A stretch of 64,000 nucleotides of DNA from Luteimonas panaciterrae (GCF_020511115.1 NZ_JAJAVH010000004.1:248001-312000); one strand, 5' to 3'; counted from the stretch's first letter, positions 1 through 11,216 are shown. Notes: a model not told the origin generated them from the sequence alone. Numbers and translations are program-made.

Positions 1-60
1 CGCCTCGCGAGCGCGCTTGTAACACTGGCCGATGGAGTATTCGAGATCTTTGGAGAACAT
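1..60 (-). CDS. clpA: ClpA, ATPase subunit of ClpAP protease (N-terminal fragment, cut by window edge)
   Basis: Only the first 20 codons lie inside the window. The translation begins MFSKDLEYSIGQCYKRAREA, which matches the start of the Clp N domain of ClpA (hydrophobic helix followed by the ARARE-type motif). An AGGAGG ribosome-binding site lies at 71-76, 10 bases before the ATG. The gene follows clpS on the same strand after a 189-base gap, the usual clpS-clpA order. ClpA unfolds substrates for the ClpP peptidase. Identification rests on the short N-terminus plus the neighbour; I am fairly sure. Confidence 0.8.
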   Translation of the reverse strand, partial: MFSKDLEYSIGQCYKRAREA

Positions 61-249
61 GGGGCGGGAGCCTCCTGAACGTCTGTTACCCAGATGGGGC
101 CACCGACCGGATTTTCCATGCCCGCCCCGTGCTGTCGTTTTAGGCCTTTTCCCCTGTGCTCCGCAAGATGTACAGGTGGCGGGACGCAGAATCCCACGGC
201 AACGATTCAGAGAGCGTGCACAAGCTCTCCTTTCTGGCTCACGTCCGGC

Positions 250-573
250 TTACGCTTTCTCCATCGTGCATAGCAGCGGATGCTGGTTGAGACGGGAATA
301 TTCGTTGACTTGCGCCACCTTGGACTCCGCCACTTCGCGCGTGTAAACACCGCAAACGCCGCGGCCGCGAGTGTGCACGTGCAACATCACCTGGGTGGCC
401 TTGTCGAGATTCATGGCGAAAAAGCGCACTAGAACGTCGACGACGAAGTCCATCGGCGTGTAGTCATCGTTCAGCAACAAGACGGAATACAGCGGCGGGC
501 GTGCCACTTCCGGCTTGCTGGTTTCCACGGCGACGCCGTGATCATGCTCGTGTTCGCGTGGGGTGTTGGCCAT
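250..573 (-). CDS. clpS: ClpS, adaptor for the ClpAP protease (N-end rule)
   Basis: A 107-residue protein with a short His/Asp-rich flexible N-terminus (residues 1-25) and the ClpS core. The core includes [13 protein letters not shown], the negatively charged loop that binds N-terminal degrons, and [18 protein letters not shown]. ClpS delivers substrates bearing destabilising N-terminal residues to ClpA, whose gene follows downstream. The start at 573 gives the normal family length; upstream in-frame starts would add 62 residues of low-complexity sequence. No Shine-Dalgarno sequence precedes this ATG. Instead a TATAAT box lies six bases upstream, which suggests a leaderless mRNA. Confidence 0.95.
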   Translation of the reverse strand: MANTPREHEHDHGVAVETSKPEVARPPLYSVLLLNDDYTPMDFVVDVLVRFFAMNLDKATQVMLHVHTRGRGVCGVYTREVAESKVAQVNEYSRLNQHPLLCTMEKA

Positions 574-579
574 CCGCGA

Positions 580-609
580 ATTATACGAGGGGCGCCGTCG
601 CGTTGAAAA
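580..609 (-). promoter_or_regulatory. clpS promoter, probably giving a leaderless transcript
   Basis: Read on the minus strand there is a consensus -10 box TATAAT at 580-585 and a -35 box TTTTCA (4/6) at 604-609, separated by 18 bases. Only six bases separate the -10 box from the clpS ATG at 573, so transcription should begin on or next to the start codon. The boxes are seen; the start site is inferred. Confidence 0.6.
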
Positions 610-766
610 ATGCACGCTCTCCGCATTTCGCGTCGCCAATCCAGGATCGGTCGGCATCAGGTTGGCATCGACACGCCGCCGTGAATCAATCACTTGTACG
701 ATCGATCCGCCGAATGGCGGCCCAATGGTTGGGCACGGTGCGGACATGGCATGTGACAATAGTCCT

Positions 767-1249
767 ATGAGCTATCGCGAAGGACGTTTCTGGCAACCCG
801 ACGTGACCGTCGCCACCCTCGTGGTCGACGGCGGGCGCCTGCTGTGCGTGGAAGAGCGCGTCAACGGCGGACTGGTGCTCAACCAGCCGGCCGGCCACCT
901 TGAACCGGACGAAAGCCTGGAACAGGCCGCCCTGCGCGAGACGCTCGAGGAAACCGGCTGGGATGTGCGCCTGACCGCCTTCGTCGGCGCTTATCAATGG
1001 AAGGCGCCGCCACGCGACGGCGAAAGCGATGGCCGGCATTACCTGCGTTTCGCCTTCGCCGCCGAGCCGGTCGCCCACGACCCGGCGCGTCCGCTCGACG
1101 AGGGCATCGTGCGCGCGGTCTGGATGACGCCGGCCGAACTGCTGGAGGCGCGCGAGCGTCATCGCAGTCCGCTGGTCTGGCAGGCGGTGACCGATCACCT
1201 GGCCGGACAGCGCTATCCGCTGTCGATGCTGACGCATCTGGTGGTGTGA
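767..1249 (+). CDS. nudJ: NudJ-like Nudix hydrolase
   Basis: A 160-residue protein with a complete Nudix box, [20 protein letters not shown] plus TGW, matching GX5EX7REUXEEXGU. This motif binds Mg2+ and hydrolyses nucleoside diphosphates linked to a moiety X. NudJ (YmfB) of E. coli acts on HMP pyrophosphate and (d)NTPs, and its gene also sits directly before mnmA and hflD. The ATG at 767 gives the family N-terminus ([12 protein letters not shown]); no clear ribosome-binding site precedes it. The stop codon lies two bases before the mnmA start, so the three genes are probably one operon. Substrate is inferred from family and position. Confidence 0.88.
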   Translation: MSYREGRFWQPDVTVATLVVDGGRLLCVEERVNGGLVLNQPAGHLEPDESLEQAALRETLEETGWDVRLTAFVGAYQWKAPPRDGESDGRHYLRFAFAAEPVAHDPARPLDEGIVRAVWMTPAELLEARERHRSPLVWQAVTDHLAGQRYPLSMLTHLVV

Positions 1250-1251
1250 GC

Positions 1252-2382
1252 ATGACCGTTGTCCGGACCATCGTTGGCATGTCGGGCGGTGTCGATTCGT
1301 CGGTGGCCGCCCTGCTCTTGCGCGACGCCAACGAACCGATCGCGGGCCTGTTCATGCAGAACTGGGCCGACGACGGCAGCGGCGACTGCCGCGCCGAGGA
1401 TGATCGCCGCGATGCGGTGGCGGTGTGCGGGCGTCTCGGCTTGCCGATCCACTTCCGGGATTTTTCGAAAGAATATTGGGACGGTGTGTTCGCCTACTTC
1501 ATCGCCGAATACGCTTCCGGCCGCACGCCGAATCCGGACGTGCTGTGCAATCGCGAGATCAAGTTCAAGCATTTCCTCGATGCCGCCCGTGATCTCGGCG
1601 CCGAGCGCATCGCCACCGGACACTACGCGCGAGTCGCGAACAACGCCGGCCGCTGGCAGCTGTTGCGCGCCCGCGACCGTGCCAAGGACCAGAGCTACTT
1701 CCTGCATCAGCTCGGGCAGGCGCAGCTCGCGGCGACGTTGTTCCCGCTAGGCGATCTGGCCAAGCCGGAGGTTCGCCGCATCGCCACCGAGGCCGGACTT
1801 CCGACCGCCGCCAAGAAGGATTCCACCGGCATCTGCTTCATCGGCGAGCGCGATTTTCGCGAATTCCTGTCGCGCTATCTGCCGGCCAAGCCCGGCGAGA
1901 TGCGCACGCCCGACGGGCGTGTCGTCGGCACGCACCCGGGCGTGTTCTATTTCACGCTCGGACAGCGCGAAGGCCTGCAGCTCGGCGGCGTGCGCGGATT
2001 CGATGCCGCGCCCTGGTATGTGGTCGGCAAGGATGTCGAACGCAATCTGCTGTATGTCGATCAGGGCAGCGACAGCCCCTACTTGCTGTCGGGCGTCGCG
2101 AAGACCGAGACCGCGCACTGGATCGCCGGCAGCCCGCCGGCTTCCGCTTTCACCTGCACCGCGCAGATCCGCTATCGCCAGACGGATGAAGCCTGCGACG
2201 TGCAGGTGACCGACGACGGCACGCTGGAAGTCCGCTTTGCGCGTTCGCAGCGCGCGATGACACCGGGCCAGTCGCTGGTGCTCTACGACGGCGACGTCTG
2301 CCTGGGCGGCGCCGTGATCGCATCCACCGATGCGCCCCTGGAAATCACCCTGCCATTGCCGCGACGGGAGGCGGCGGCCTGA
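1252..2382 (+). CDS. mnmA: MnmA, tRNA-specific 2-thiouridylase
   Basis: A 376-residue enzyme that thiolates U34 of the wobble position in tRNA-Glu, -Gln and -Lys. The N-terminal PP-loop SGGVDSS (residues 11-17) activates the base with ATP. The catalytic cysteine lies in [10 protein letters not shown] and the second cysteine, which carries the persulfide, in STGICFIGE. The C-terminal part is the beta-barrel of the family. The ATG at 1252 starts right at the PP-loop domain; an 85-codon upstream extension overlaps nudJ and is rejected. The stop TGA shares one base with the hflD start codon, indicating translational coupling. Confidence 0.97.
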   Translation: MTVVRTIVGMSGGVDSSVAALLLRDANEPIAGLFMQNWADDGSGDCRAEDDRRDAVAVCGRLGLPIHFRDFSKEYWDGVFAYFIAEYASGRTPNPDVLCNREIKFKHFLDAARDLGAERIATGHYARVANNAGRWQLLRARDRAKDQSYFLHQLGQAQLAATLFPLGDLAKPEVRRIATEAGLPTAAKKDSTGICFIGERDFREFLSRYLPAKPGEMRTPDGRVVGTHPGVFYFTLGQREGLQLGGVRGFDAAPWYVVGKDVERNLLYVDQGSDSPYLLSGVAKTETAHWIAGSPPASAFTCTAQIRYRQTDEACDVQVTDDGTLEVRFARSQRAMTPGQSLVLYDGDVCLGGAVIASTDAPLEITLPLPRREAAA

Positions 2383-2981
2383 TGCACGAACGTATCCTCG
2401 CCCTCGCCGGCCTGCTGCAGGCGCTCAAACAAGTGCGCCGCGTCGCCGAAACCGGACAGGCGGAGGGCTCGGTGCTGGAAACCGCGCTCGACAGCGTGTT
2501 CCGCATCGACGCCGAATCGCCGGAGGCCGTCTACGGCAATGTGGAAGCTCTCCGCCCCGGCCTGCGCCTGCTGCGCGAATACTTCCGCAACGAGAACAAG
2601 GACGAGGCACTGCCGCGGCTCGCGCTGGCGGTGCTGCAGATCGAACGCCGCTTCGTGCGCGACGGCGCGATGGCCGCGCACGTGCACGAGGGCATCCTCG
2701 CGACCGCGCCGCTCGCGGAACGCCTGGGCAGCACCCATCCCGAAGTGCTGACCGCGCTCGGGCAACTGTATGCGGACACCATCAGCCACCTGCGCCCGAA
2801 GGTGATGGTGCAAGGCAATCCGCATTATCTCGGACAGAACGACATCGTCTCGGAAATCCGCGCCGTGCTGCTGGCGGCGGTGCGCTCGGCGGTGCTGTGG
2901 CGGCAGATGGGCGGCAGCCTGCTCGATTTCCTGTGGAGCCGGCGGCAGATGCTCGCGGCGATCGACGCTTCCCTGCGTTAA
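2382..2981 (+). CDS. hflD: HflD homolog, high-frequency lysogenization protein
   Basis: A 199-residue, largely helical protein of the HflD (YcfC) family. Recognisable stretches include [19 protein letters not shown] at the start, LRLLREYF around residue 65, and [12 protein letters not shown] around residue 145. In E. coli HflD sits at the inner membrane and binds phage lambda CII, favouring lysis; its normal cellular role is unclear. The gene is the third of a nudJ-mnmA-hflD unit and overlaps the mnmA stop by one base. The next gene starts 146 bases downstream. In many gammaproteobacteria purB follows hflD, but not here. Confidence 0.93.
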   Translation: MHERILALAGLLQALKQVRRVAETGQAEGSVLETALDSVFRIDAESPEAVYGNVEALRPGLRLLREYFRNENKDEALPRLALAVLQIERRFVRDGAMAAHVHEGILATAPLAERLGSTHPEVLTALGQLYADTISHLRPKVMVQGNPHYLGQNDIVSEIRAVLLAAVRSAVLWRQMGGSLLDFLWSRRQMLAAIDASLR

Positions 2982-3025
2982 TCCTATTGCGTTGATCGCC
3001 TTGCATGAATCATTAATGCGGAGTC

Positions 3026-3041
3026 CTAGGGTCGCCCCTAG
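3026..3041. repeat. Short inverted repeat after hflD
   Basis: CTAGGG at 3026-3031 and CCCTAG at 3036-3041 flank a four-base spacer. There is no T-run after it, so it is a poor rho-independent terminator. It could be a weak terminator for nudJ-mnmA-hflD or a protein-binding site upstream of the gene at 3128. Confidence 0.4.
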
Positions 3042-3127
3042 CTGGTGACGGAATGACGTGCTGACTACTCTCGGGCGGATTGTCCTGTGGATGCTTGTCA
3101 TCGTCTGCTACCTGCAAGGGGATTCGC

Positions 3128-5485
3128 ATGAACGACACCGTCCGGAGAGCTCCGCCTCCGCCGCCTCCCCCACCGCCGCCGCCTCGCGATCCGGCCCCGC
3201 GTCCGCAGTCGCAACAGATCAAGACGGCCGACGACGCGATCACCCAGACCACGACCGACAACGGTCTGTACGGCCAGACGCACCCGGATACCATCCAGAA
3301 TCTCCACGACAGCCGTGACGCGGCGATCGAACGCGCCAATCAGGCCAAGGACTGGAGCGGAATCCATCAGATCGAGCAGGCCTATCAGCAGGCCGAGGAC
3401 AAGCTCGATGCCGCCAACGACCAGTATGTGACGCGCACCGTCGCCGACGACGTGCGTGGTCAACTGGGCCAGTTGGAAGACCCGTCCAAATGGGCGCAGC
3501 CGGCGACGGCGCAGCAGCAGAATCTGGGCAAGATCGCCACGGCGATGGAAACCCTGGCCAACGCGGTCAAGGGCATGGACGATCCCGCGGCCAAGACGGC
3601 GCTGGTCGACAACGTCCTCGGCGATCTGCAGGGCGCCATCCAGCAGAACTACAACAGCGGCGCCAGCTTCGAGAACAAGTCGATCCTGGAGCAGACCGGC
3701 CGCCTGGCCGCGATCGCCAAGGAATCCGGCAACACCGGGCTATTCAACAAATTGGTGGATCAGGCCAGCAGCAACCCTGCTCTCAGTGATGTCATGCCGG
3801 ACGAGTTCGGTACGGCCCGCATGACGCTGGACGACAAGGCATCGATGGAAGGCATCTCGATGTACATCGATCTTGCCAAGCGGGCGCAGGTCGATGGCGC
3901 GAGCCAACCGTTCGCCCTGGTCGAGCGCATCATCAGCTATCACAACTCGGAAACCACGCGGCTCACGCAGGAATACGCCAACCATACGAAGGATCTGAAC
4001 TGGCACGTCGCCAACCTGGGCCAGAACGCGACGCCGGAGAACCTGCAAAAGGCGGTCGACAACTACCTGCAGGCGCAAAGTCCCGAATGGCGGAGCAAAT
4101 ACGAATCGTTGCGGGGTGAGCTGGCCGAACATGGCCAGTTGATGTTGGACGCCGCCAACGAGCTACGCACGTCGGTGCCGGAACTCAAGGCGCAAGCGCT
4201 GACGGAAACCATGTTCAGTTCCAAGGAATCGCAGTTCGCGGTGAAGCTGGCGCTGCAGGAAAACCCGAACCTCGCCACCACCCCGAACATGGTCGCCACC
4301 CGTGACTGGATGGCGGCGGCGGCCGGCGGTGGCGGCAGTGGCTTCAAGGCCACGCCGCAGATCGCGCAGGCCTTGGGCACGACATTCCTGCGGCAGCAGG
4401 TGAGCAGCGCGATGATGGAAGGCATCAACGCGGGCGGCACGCCGGATCCGCAACGCCTGGTCTCCGATCTGGAAGCGCTCAAATCACCTGGGCTGGCGCG
4501 CTCGCTCGGCCTGTCCGATCAAGCGCTGAGCAATGCCATCGATGAGCTGCGCACGCTCAACACCGAAATCGCCAACGGCGATGCCCGCACGCCGGAACAG
4601 CTGCGTGCGCTCGTCGACCGACTCAACGGCGACCTGAGCACGCAGGAAGCCTTCGCGGCCGACACCGCCGGTGGACAGGTCTTCCGCAGCCTCGCCTCGA
4701 CCGTCAGCGCCTTGTCCTTCGCCAAGGCGACGTCGATGGCGCTCGACGATCCTGATTTCATCAACGTCGTCAACGCGACCGCGCAAGGGTTCGACGTCGC
4801 CCAGCAAATCTCGCAGATGGGCACGGGCGCGGGCCTGATCAGCGATACCAGCGCGCTGGGCCGTTACGCGAACAGTGCCGGCGTCACCAAGCTGCTGGGC
4901 AGCGTGGGTGTCGCCCTGGATGTGGTCGGTGCCGTGGAAGCCTTCGGCGAAGGCGACGCGCTACAGGGCGCGTTGCAGACCACCAGTGCCCTCGGCGGCG
5001 CGGTCGCCATCTTCGGCGCGGGCTCCGCATGGGGACCGGCGGGCGCGATCGTCGGCGGCGTGGCCGCATTGACCAGCCTGGGCGTGAGCGCGTATCGCGA
5101 GAAGCAGGAAGCCGACAAGTATCAGACCGATACCGCGAAGAAGTTCATGCAGGATGTCGGCTTCAACGAACAGACCGCAGGCATTCTGTACGACACCAGC
5201 GGCGAGGGCCTGAGCCCGCTGCCGCTGTTGACCCACTACGCGGCCGAGCGTGGGCTGACTCCGCAGCAGACGGCCGATTTCCTCAACAGCCTCGGCACCG
5301 AATACGGCGGCACATTGCTCAAGAACATGCGCGATGTCGGCCACAAGGTGCTCGACAACGTCGATGGCGATCTGGGCAGGCTCGACAGCGGCACGCCGTT
5401 CAACAGCCAGCTGCAGCAGTCGTTCAATACGCGCGTGGAGATCTGGGCAGCGCAGAACGGCGTGCGATTGCCGCCTCCGCGGTAA
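3128..5485 (+). CDS. Large protein of unknown function: proline-run N-terminus, helical body, glycine-rich hydrophobic segment
   Basis: I do not recognise the family. The protein has 785 residues and starts at an ATG preceded by AAGGGG (3116-3121). Residues 9-19 are eleven consecutive prolines, followed by a polar, Gln/Asp-rich, probably helical region to about residue 570. Residues 585-655 form a Gly/Ala-rich hydrophobic stretch (LLGSVGVALDVVGAV, GGAVAIFGAGSAWGPAG, IVGGVAALTSLG), long enough for one or two membrane hairpins. A soluble tail ends RLPPPR. There is no Sec signal peptide. The build (disordered Pro-rich head, long helices, glycine-zipper core) resembles secreted effectors or pore-forming toxins, but that is inference. 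It lies alone between hflD and a toxin-antitoxin pair, in what looks like an accessory segment. Confidence 0.75.
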   Translation: MNDTVRRAPPPPPPPPPPPRDPAPRPQSQQIKTADDAITQTTTDNGLYGQTHPDTIQNLHDSRDAAIERANQAKDWSGIHQIEQAYQQAEDKLDAANDQYVTRTVADDVRGQLGQLEDPSKWAQPATAQQQNLGKIATAMETLANAVKGMDDPAAKTALVDNVLGDLQGAIQQNYNSGASFENKSILEQTGRLAAIAKESGNTGLFNKLVDQASSNPALSDVMPDEFGTARMTLDDKASMEGISMYIDLAKRAQVDGASQPFALVERIISYHNSETTRLTQEYANHTKDLNWHVANLGQNATPENLQKAVDNYLQAQSPEWRSKYESLRGELAEHGQLMLDAANELRTSVPELKAQALTETMFSSKESQFAVKLALQENPNLATTPNMVATRDWMAAAAGGGGSGFKATPQIAQALGTTFLRQQVSSAMMEGINAGGTPDPQRLVSDLEALKSPGLARSLGLSDQALSNAIDELRTLNTEIANGDARTPEQLRALVDRLNGDLSTQEAFAADTAGGQVFRSLASTVSALSFAKATSMALDDPDFINVVNATAQGFDVAQQISQMGTGAGLISDTSALGRYANSAGVTKLLGSVGVALDVVGAVEAFGEGDALQGALQTTSALGGAVAIFGAGSAWGPAGAIVGGVAALTSLGVSAYREKQEADKYQTDTAKKFMQDVGFNEQTAGILYDTSGEGLSPLPLLTHYAAERGLTPQQTADFLNSLGTEYGGTLLKNMRDVGHKVLDNVDGDLGRLDSGTPFNSQLQQSFNTRVEIWAAQNGVRLPPPR

Positions 5486-5501
5486 TTGCGCTGCTGACGC
5501 G

Positions 5502-5531
5502 GGAATGGCGAGTCAAGATGTTCGTCATTCC
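5502..5531. repeat. REP-like imperfect palindrome (GTCATTCC family)
   Basis: GGAATGGCG at 5502-5510 and CGTCATTCC at 5523-5531 can pair over nine bases with one G-U, enclosing 12 bases. Similar GTCAT(T/C)CC hairpins occur at 34903 and 61504 in this window. It sits between two converging genes and may act as a bidirectional terminator. No T-run follows. Confidence 0.45.
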
Positions 5532-5563
5532 TGCTACGGCGGAATTCGCGTTGAGTCGGGGAT

Positions 5564-5965
5564 TCAATCCGGCACGATCAGCTTCAGGCCCTTGAAGTAA
5601 TCCCGATAGAACCCGGCATCGCGGGTGATCAGGCCATCGCATTGCAGCAGCGCGTGCGCGCCGATCAGGAAATCGGCGACCACGCGCTCGCGCTTGCCCC
5701 CGCGCGTGCGGAAGCGGCGATACATGTGGCCGGCGCGCATCGCGGCACCCTCGTGGGTCGATTCGTAGCGGATGCCCAGCGACGCCAGGGTGTCCAGCAG
5801 GCTGACCGAGGTGTCCAGCATCGCCTGCACTTCGGCCACGACGGCGTCGCAGACGACCACGTCCTCCCGCGCCAGCGCCTCGCCGATGCAGATTTCCGAC
5901 GACTCGGCATGCACCGGGTCGCCGATCAGGACATCAAGCAACGTTGACGAGTCGAGTGCGATCAT
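5564..5965 (-). CDS. VapC-like PIN-domain toxin (ribonuclease)
   Basis: A 133-residue PIN-domain protein. The acidic residues expected for Mg2+ binding are present: Asp5 ([12 protein letters not shown]), Glu45 (VVAEVQAML), Asp98 (VVADFLIGAHA) and Asp116 (ITRDAGFYRDYF). VapC-type toxins cut tRNA or rRNA and halt translation. Its ATG overlaps the stop of the upstream antitoxin gene by four bases (ATGA), typical of a coupled antitoxin-toxin operon. The target RNA cannot be told from the sequence. Confidence 0.88.
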   Translation of the reverse strand: MIALDSSTLLDVLIGDPVHAESSEICIGEALAREDVVVCDAVVAEVQAMLDTSVSLLDTLASLGIRYESTHEGAAMRAGHMYRRFRTRGGKRERVVADFLIGAHALLQCDGLITRDAGFYRDYFKGLKLIVPD

Positions 5966-6207
5966 TCCACTGGATCGCCCGGAGCGCGGCCGCGGACGGC
6001 GCGCAGGGCCTCGTCGGTGCTGGTCATCCCATCGACCAGCTTGAACTTGCCGCGCACCTTGCGCAGTGCTTCAGTGACATCTTTGCGCAGGATGATGCGG
6101 CCGCCGTCCAGCTCCACCTTCAGGGTGGTGCCTTTGGTCAGGCCCAGGGCGTCTCGAACCGCCTTGGGCAGCGTGATTTGGCCGCGTTCGGCGACAGTGG
6201 CTTCCAT
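5962..6207 (-). CDS. AbrB/SpoVT-type antitoxin of the PIN-toxin module
   Basis: An 81-residue protein. Residues 1-45 form a swapped-hairpin AbrB DNA-binding domain ([20 protein letters not shown], then [15 protein letters not shown]). The rest is a basic, then acidic, tail likely to wrap the toxin. The start is fixed by an AGGAGG site at 6214-6219, six bases before the ATG. The gene comes before the toxin gene in the operon and overlaps it by four bases. It probably represses its own promoter (6257-6285) through the repeats at 6222-6247. Confidence 0.88.
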   Translation of the reverse strand: MEATVAERGQITLPKAVRDALGLTKGTTLKVELDGGRIILRKDVTEALRKVRGKFKLVDGMTSTDEALRAVRGRAPGDPVE

Positions 6208-6221
6208 GGGACGCCTCCTAT

Positions 6222-6247
6222 GCTGTTCCGGGCATGGCTGTTCCGGG
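6222..6247. repeat. Tandem 11-bp direct repeat, candidate antitoxin operator
   Basis: GCTGTTCCGGG occurs at 6222-6232 and again at 6237-6247, a 15-base period. The pair lies just downstream of the predicted -10 box of the toxin-antitoxin promoter and upstream of the antitoxin ribosome-binding site. That is a suitable place for autoregulation. The repeat is seen; the operator role is inferred. Confidence 0.5.
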
Positions 6248-6256
6248 TATGGATGG

Positions 6257-6285
6257 AGCATACATACTTTCATTTGCATACTCAA
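6257..6285 (-). promoter_or_regulatory. Promoter of the toxin-antitoxin operon
   Basis: On the minus strand a -35 box TTGAGT (6280-6285, 4/6) and a -10 box TATGCT (6257-6262, 4/6) are separated by exactly 17 bases. Transcription would start near 6250, about 40 bases before the antitoxin ATG. Additional CATAC words at 6259-6295 may be part of the control region. Confidence 0.5.
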
Positions 6286-6410
6286 ACCGTCATACTGTAC
6301 GCGGATCCTTCCGCAAGAGCCCGCACATCCAGGTGCGGACTTTCCACCAAAAGCGGATTCTTCAGACACCACTGCCAGGGCTCCCCGCCCCAGCCATCAG
6401 GAACAGTCCC

Positions 6411-9197
<2,787 letters not shown>

Positions 9198-9237
9198 TTT
9201 AAAGACGGCCTGACTTAAGTCGTTCGGTTCACTTCCC

Positions 9238-9263
9238 GAAATCCCCGCTCAAGCGGGGATTTC
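9238..9263 (+). terminator. Hairpin terminator after acnA
   Basis: An 11-bp perfect stem, GAAATCCCCGC paired with GCGGGGATTTC, has a TCAA loop. It is followed by GCTTTC rather than a full T-run. Its position 40 bases after the acnA stop fits a terminator. Confidence 0.7.
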
Positions 9264-9290
9264 GCTTTCAGGAAGCATCGTTTTAGTTCG

Positions 9291-9312
9291 AGATATCCCG
9301 AGCGGGATATCT
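9291..9312. promoter_or_regulatory. Perfect 22-bp palindrome upstream of rpfB, candidate operator
   Basis: Arms AGATATCCCG (9291-9300) and CGGGATATCT (9303-9312) are perfectly complementary around a two-base centre AG. No T-run follows and it lies 206 bases before rpfB. The size and symmetry suit a homodimeric repressor of the TetR or GntR type. It does not match the FadR or PsrA consensus I know. Role inferred. Confidence 0.5.
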
Positions 9313-9517
9313 ACCCAAATTGGCAGTTTATGCCCTTGGTCGTCGGCTACCGGCATTACCGGCCACGAACTCGAGATTCACGGCCAGGCGGTCAAGCGCG
9401 GTGCAGCATTGCTGCACAAAAACACGCGCTTGCTCGCTCCTAGAGCCTATGCTCCAATCCAATCAAAGACGCCACCCCACGGGCGCCCCGCCAACCACGT
9501 TTATTGGAGAGAGCTGC

Positions 9518-11191
9518 ATGACCCTCGATCGTCCCTGGCTGAGCAGTTATCCCGCGGGGGTTCCGGCCGAAATCGACGTCAACGAGTTTCACTCGGTCCC
9601 GGCCGTCCTGCAGAAGACCATCGAGAGCTACCGCGATCGTCCGGCGTTCTCCAGCATGGGCAAGCGGATCACCTACGCGGAACTCGATGCGCTGAGCAAA
9701 CGCTTCGCGGCCTATCTGCTCGGCGAACTGAAGCTCAAGAAGGGCGATCGCGTCGCCATCATGATGCCGAACTGCCTGCAGTACCCGATCGCGACATTCG
9801 GCGTGCTGCGCGCGGGCCTGACCGTGGTCAACACCAACCCGATGTACACGGTGCGCGAGCTCAAGCATCAGCTCGCCGATTCCGGTGCGAGCGTGGTGCT
9901 GGTGCTGGACAACTTCGGCAACACCGTGCAGCAGGCACTGGCCGGCACGCAGGTGAAACAGGTGATCACCACCGGGCTCGGCGACCTGCTTGGCTTGAAA
10001 GGCACGCTGGTCAATTTCGTTCTGAAGTACGTCAAGAAAATGGTGCCGGATTACGACATTCCCGGTGCCGTTCGTTTCAACGATGCGCTCACGCTCGGAC
10101 AGCGCCATGCCCTGCCCGATATCGAGATCGATCACGAGGACATCGCCTTTCTGCAATACACCGGCGGCACCACCGGCGTCGCCAAGGGCGCGATGCTCAC
10201 GCATCGCAATCTCGTCGCCAACATGCAGCAGGCTTCGGCCTGGGTGAGCACGGTCGCGAAGCCCGGCGATGAAACCATCATCACCGCGCTGCCGCTGTAT
10301 CACATCTTCGCGCTCACGGCGAACGGCCTGGTGTTCATGAAGCTCGGTGGTTTGAACATCCTCATCACCAATCCGCGCGACATGCCGGGATTCGTGAAGG
10401 AACTCAAGCGCGAGCCATTCACCGCCATCACTGGCGTCAACACGTTGTTCAATGGTCTTCTCAACACGCCCGGTTTCAGTGACATCGATTTCTCGCGGCT
10501 GCGTCTCACCCTCGGCGGTGGCATGGCCGTGCAGCGCGCGGTTGCCGAACGCTGGAAGAAAGTGACCGGCGTGACCCTGGTCGAAGCCTACGGCCTCACC
10601 GAAACCTCCCCCGCCGCCTGCATGAATCCGATGGACCTGACCGACTACAACGGTTCGATCGGTTTGCCAGTGCCTTCCACCGACGCCTGCGTCAAGGATG
10701 AAGAAAATCGAATCCTGGCGACCGGCGAAGTCGGCGAGCTGTGCATCAAAGGCCCGCAGGTGATGAAGGGGTATTGGAATCGTCCGGAGGAAACCGCGCA
10801 GGTCATTGATGCCGATGGCTGGCTGCACACTGGCGACATGGCCCGCATGGACGAAAAGGGTTTCTTCTATATCGTCGATCGCAAGAAGGACATGATCCTG
10901 GTCTCAGGCTTCAACGTGTATCCGAACGAGGTCGAGGACGTGATCGCGCTGATGCCAGGCGTTCTCGAAGTGGCCGCCGTCGGCGTGCCTGACGAGAAAT
11001 CCGGCGAAGCGGTCAAGGTGGTCATCGTCAAGAAGGACCCCAACCTCACCGCCGACCAGGTCAAGGCGCATGCCCGCGAAAACCTGACGGGCTACAAGCA
11101 TCCAAAATACGTGGAATTCCGCACGGAACTGCCGAAGACGAATGTGGGCAAGATTTTGCGGCGCGAGCTCAGAGAATCTTCGCCGTCCTGA
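9518..11191 (+). CDS. rpfB: RpfB, long-chain fatty-acyl-CoA ligase of the DSF cluster
   Basis: A 557-residue ANL-superfamily enzyme close to FadD. The phosphate-binding loop YTGGTTGVAKGAML is at about residues 213-226, the YGLTETSPA motif follows near residue 357, the hinge region reads DRKKDMILVSGFNVYPNEVE, and the C-terminal lysine motif is LPKTNVGKILRRELRE. It activates free fatty acids with ATP and CoA. In Xanthomonas RpfB works in DSF turnover by converting free DSF-family fatty acids to CoA esters. GGAGAG at 9506-9511 sets the ATG at 9518. rpfF follows 142 bases downstream in the same direction, but a strong terminator hairpin lies between them. Confidence 0.93.
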   Translation: MTLDRPWLSSYPAGVPAEIDVNEFHSVPAVLQKTIESYRDRPAFSSMGKRITYAELDALSKRFAAYLLGELKLKKGDRVAIMMPNCLQYPIATFGVLRAGLTVVNTNPMYTVRELKHQLADSGASVVLVLDNFGNTVQQALAGTQVKQVITTGLGDLLGLKGTLVNFVLKYVKKMVPDYDIPGAVRFNDALTLGQRHALPDIEIDHEDIAFLQYTGGTTGVAKGAMLTHRNLVANMQQASAWVSTVAKPGDETIITALPLYHIFALTANGLVFMKLGGLNILITNPRDMPGFVKELKREPFTAITGVNTLFNGLLNTPGFSDIDFSRLRLTLGGGMAVQRAVAERWKKVTGVTLVEAYGLTETSPAACMNPMDLTDYNGSIGLPVPSTDACVKDEENRILATGEVGELCIKGPQVMKGYWNRPEETAQVIDADGWLHTGDMARMDEKGFFYIVDRKKDMILVSGFNVYPNEVEDVIALMPGVLEVAAVGVPDEKSGEAVKVVIVKKDPNLTADQVKAHARENLTGYKHPKYVEFRTELPKTNVGKILRRELRESSPS

Positions 11192-11216
11192 AGCGAATAT
11201 CTCCAATCGTCCAAAC

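Larger units (their letters stand above)
9198..9517 (+). other. Intergenic region acnA-rpfB: terminator, palindrome and rpfB control region
   Basis: This 320-base gap holds no credible gene. It contains the acnA terminator hairpin (9238-9263), then a perfect 22-base palindrome (9291-9312) and a TTGGCA word at 9320-9325 that could be a -35 box. The rpfB ribosome-binding site GGAGAG lies at 9506-9511. About 190 bases between the palindrome and rpfB show nothing I can interpret. Confidence 0.6.

Noticed and set aside
32..346. Plus-strand 104-codon frame at the left edge
   Set aside because: It overlaps the clpA start and the clpS end on the other strand and has arbitrary composition.
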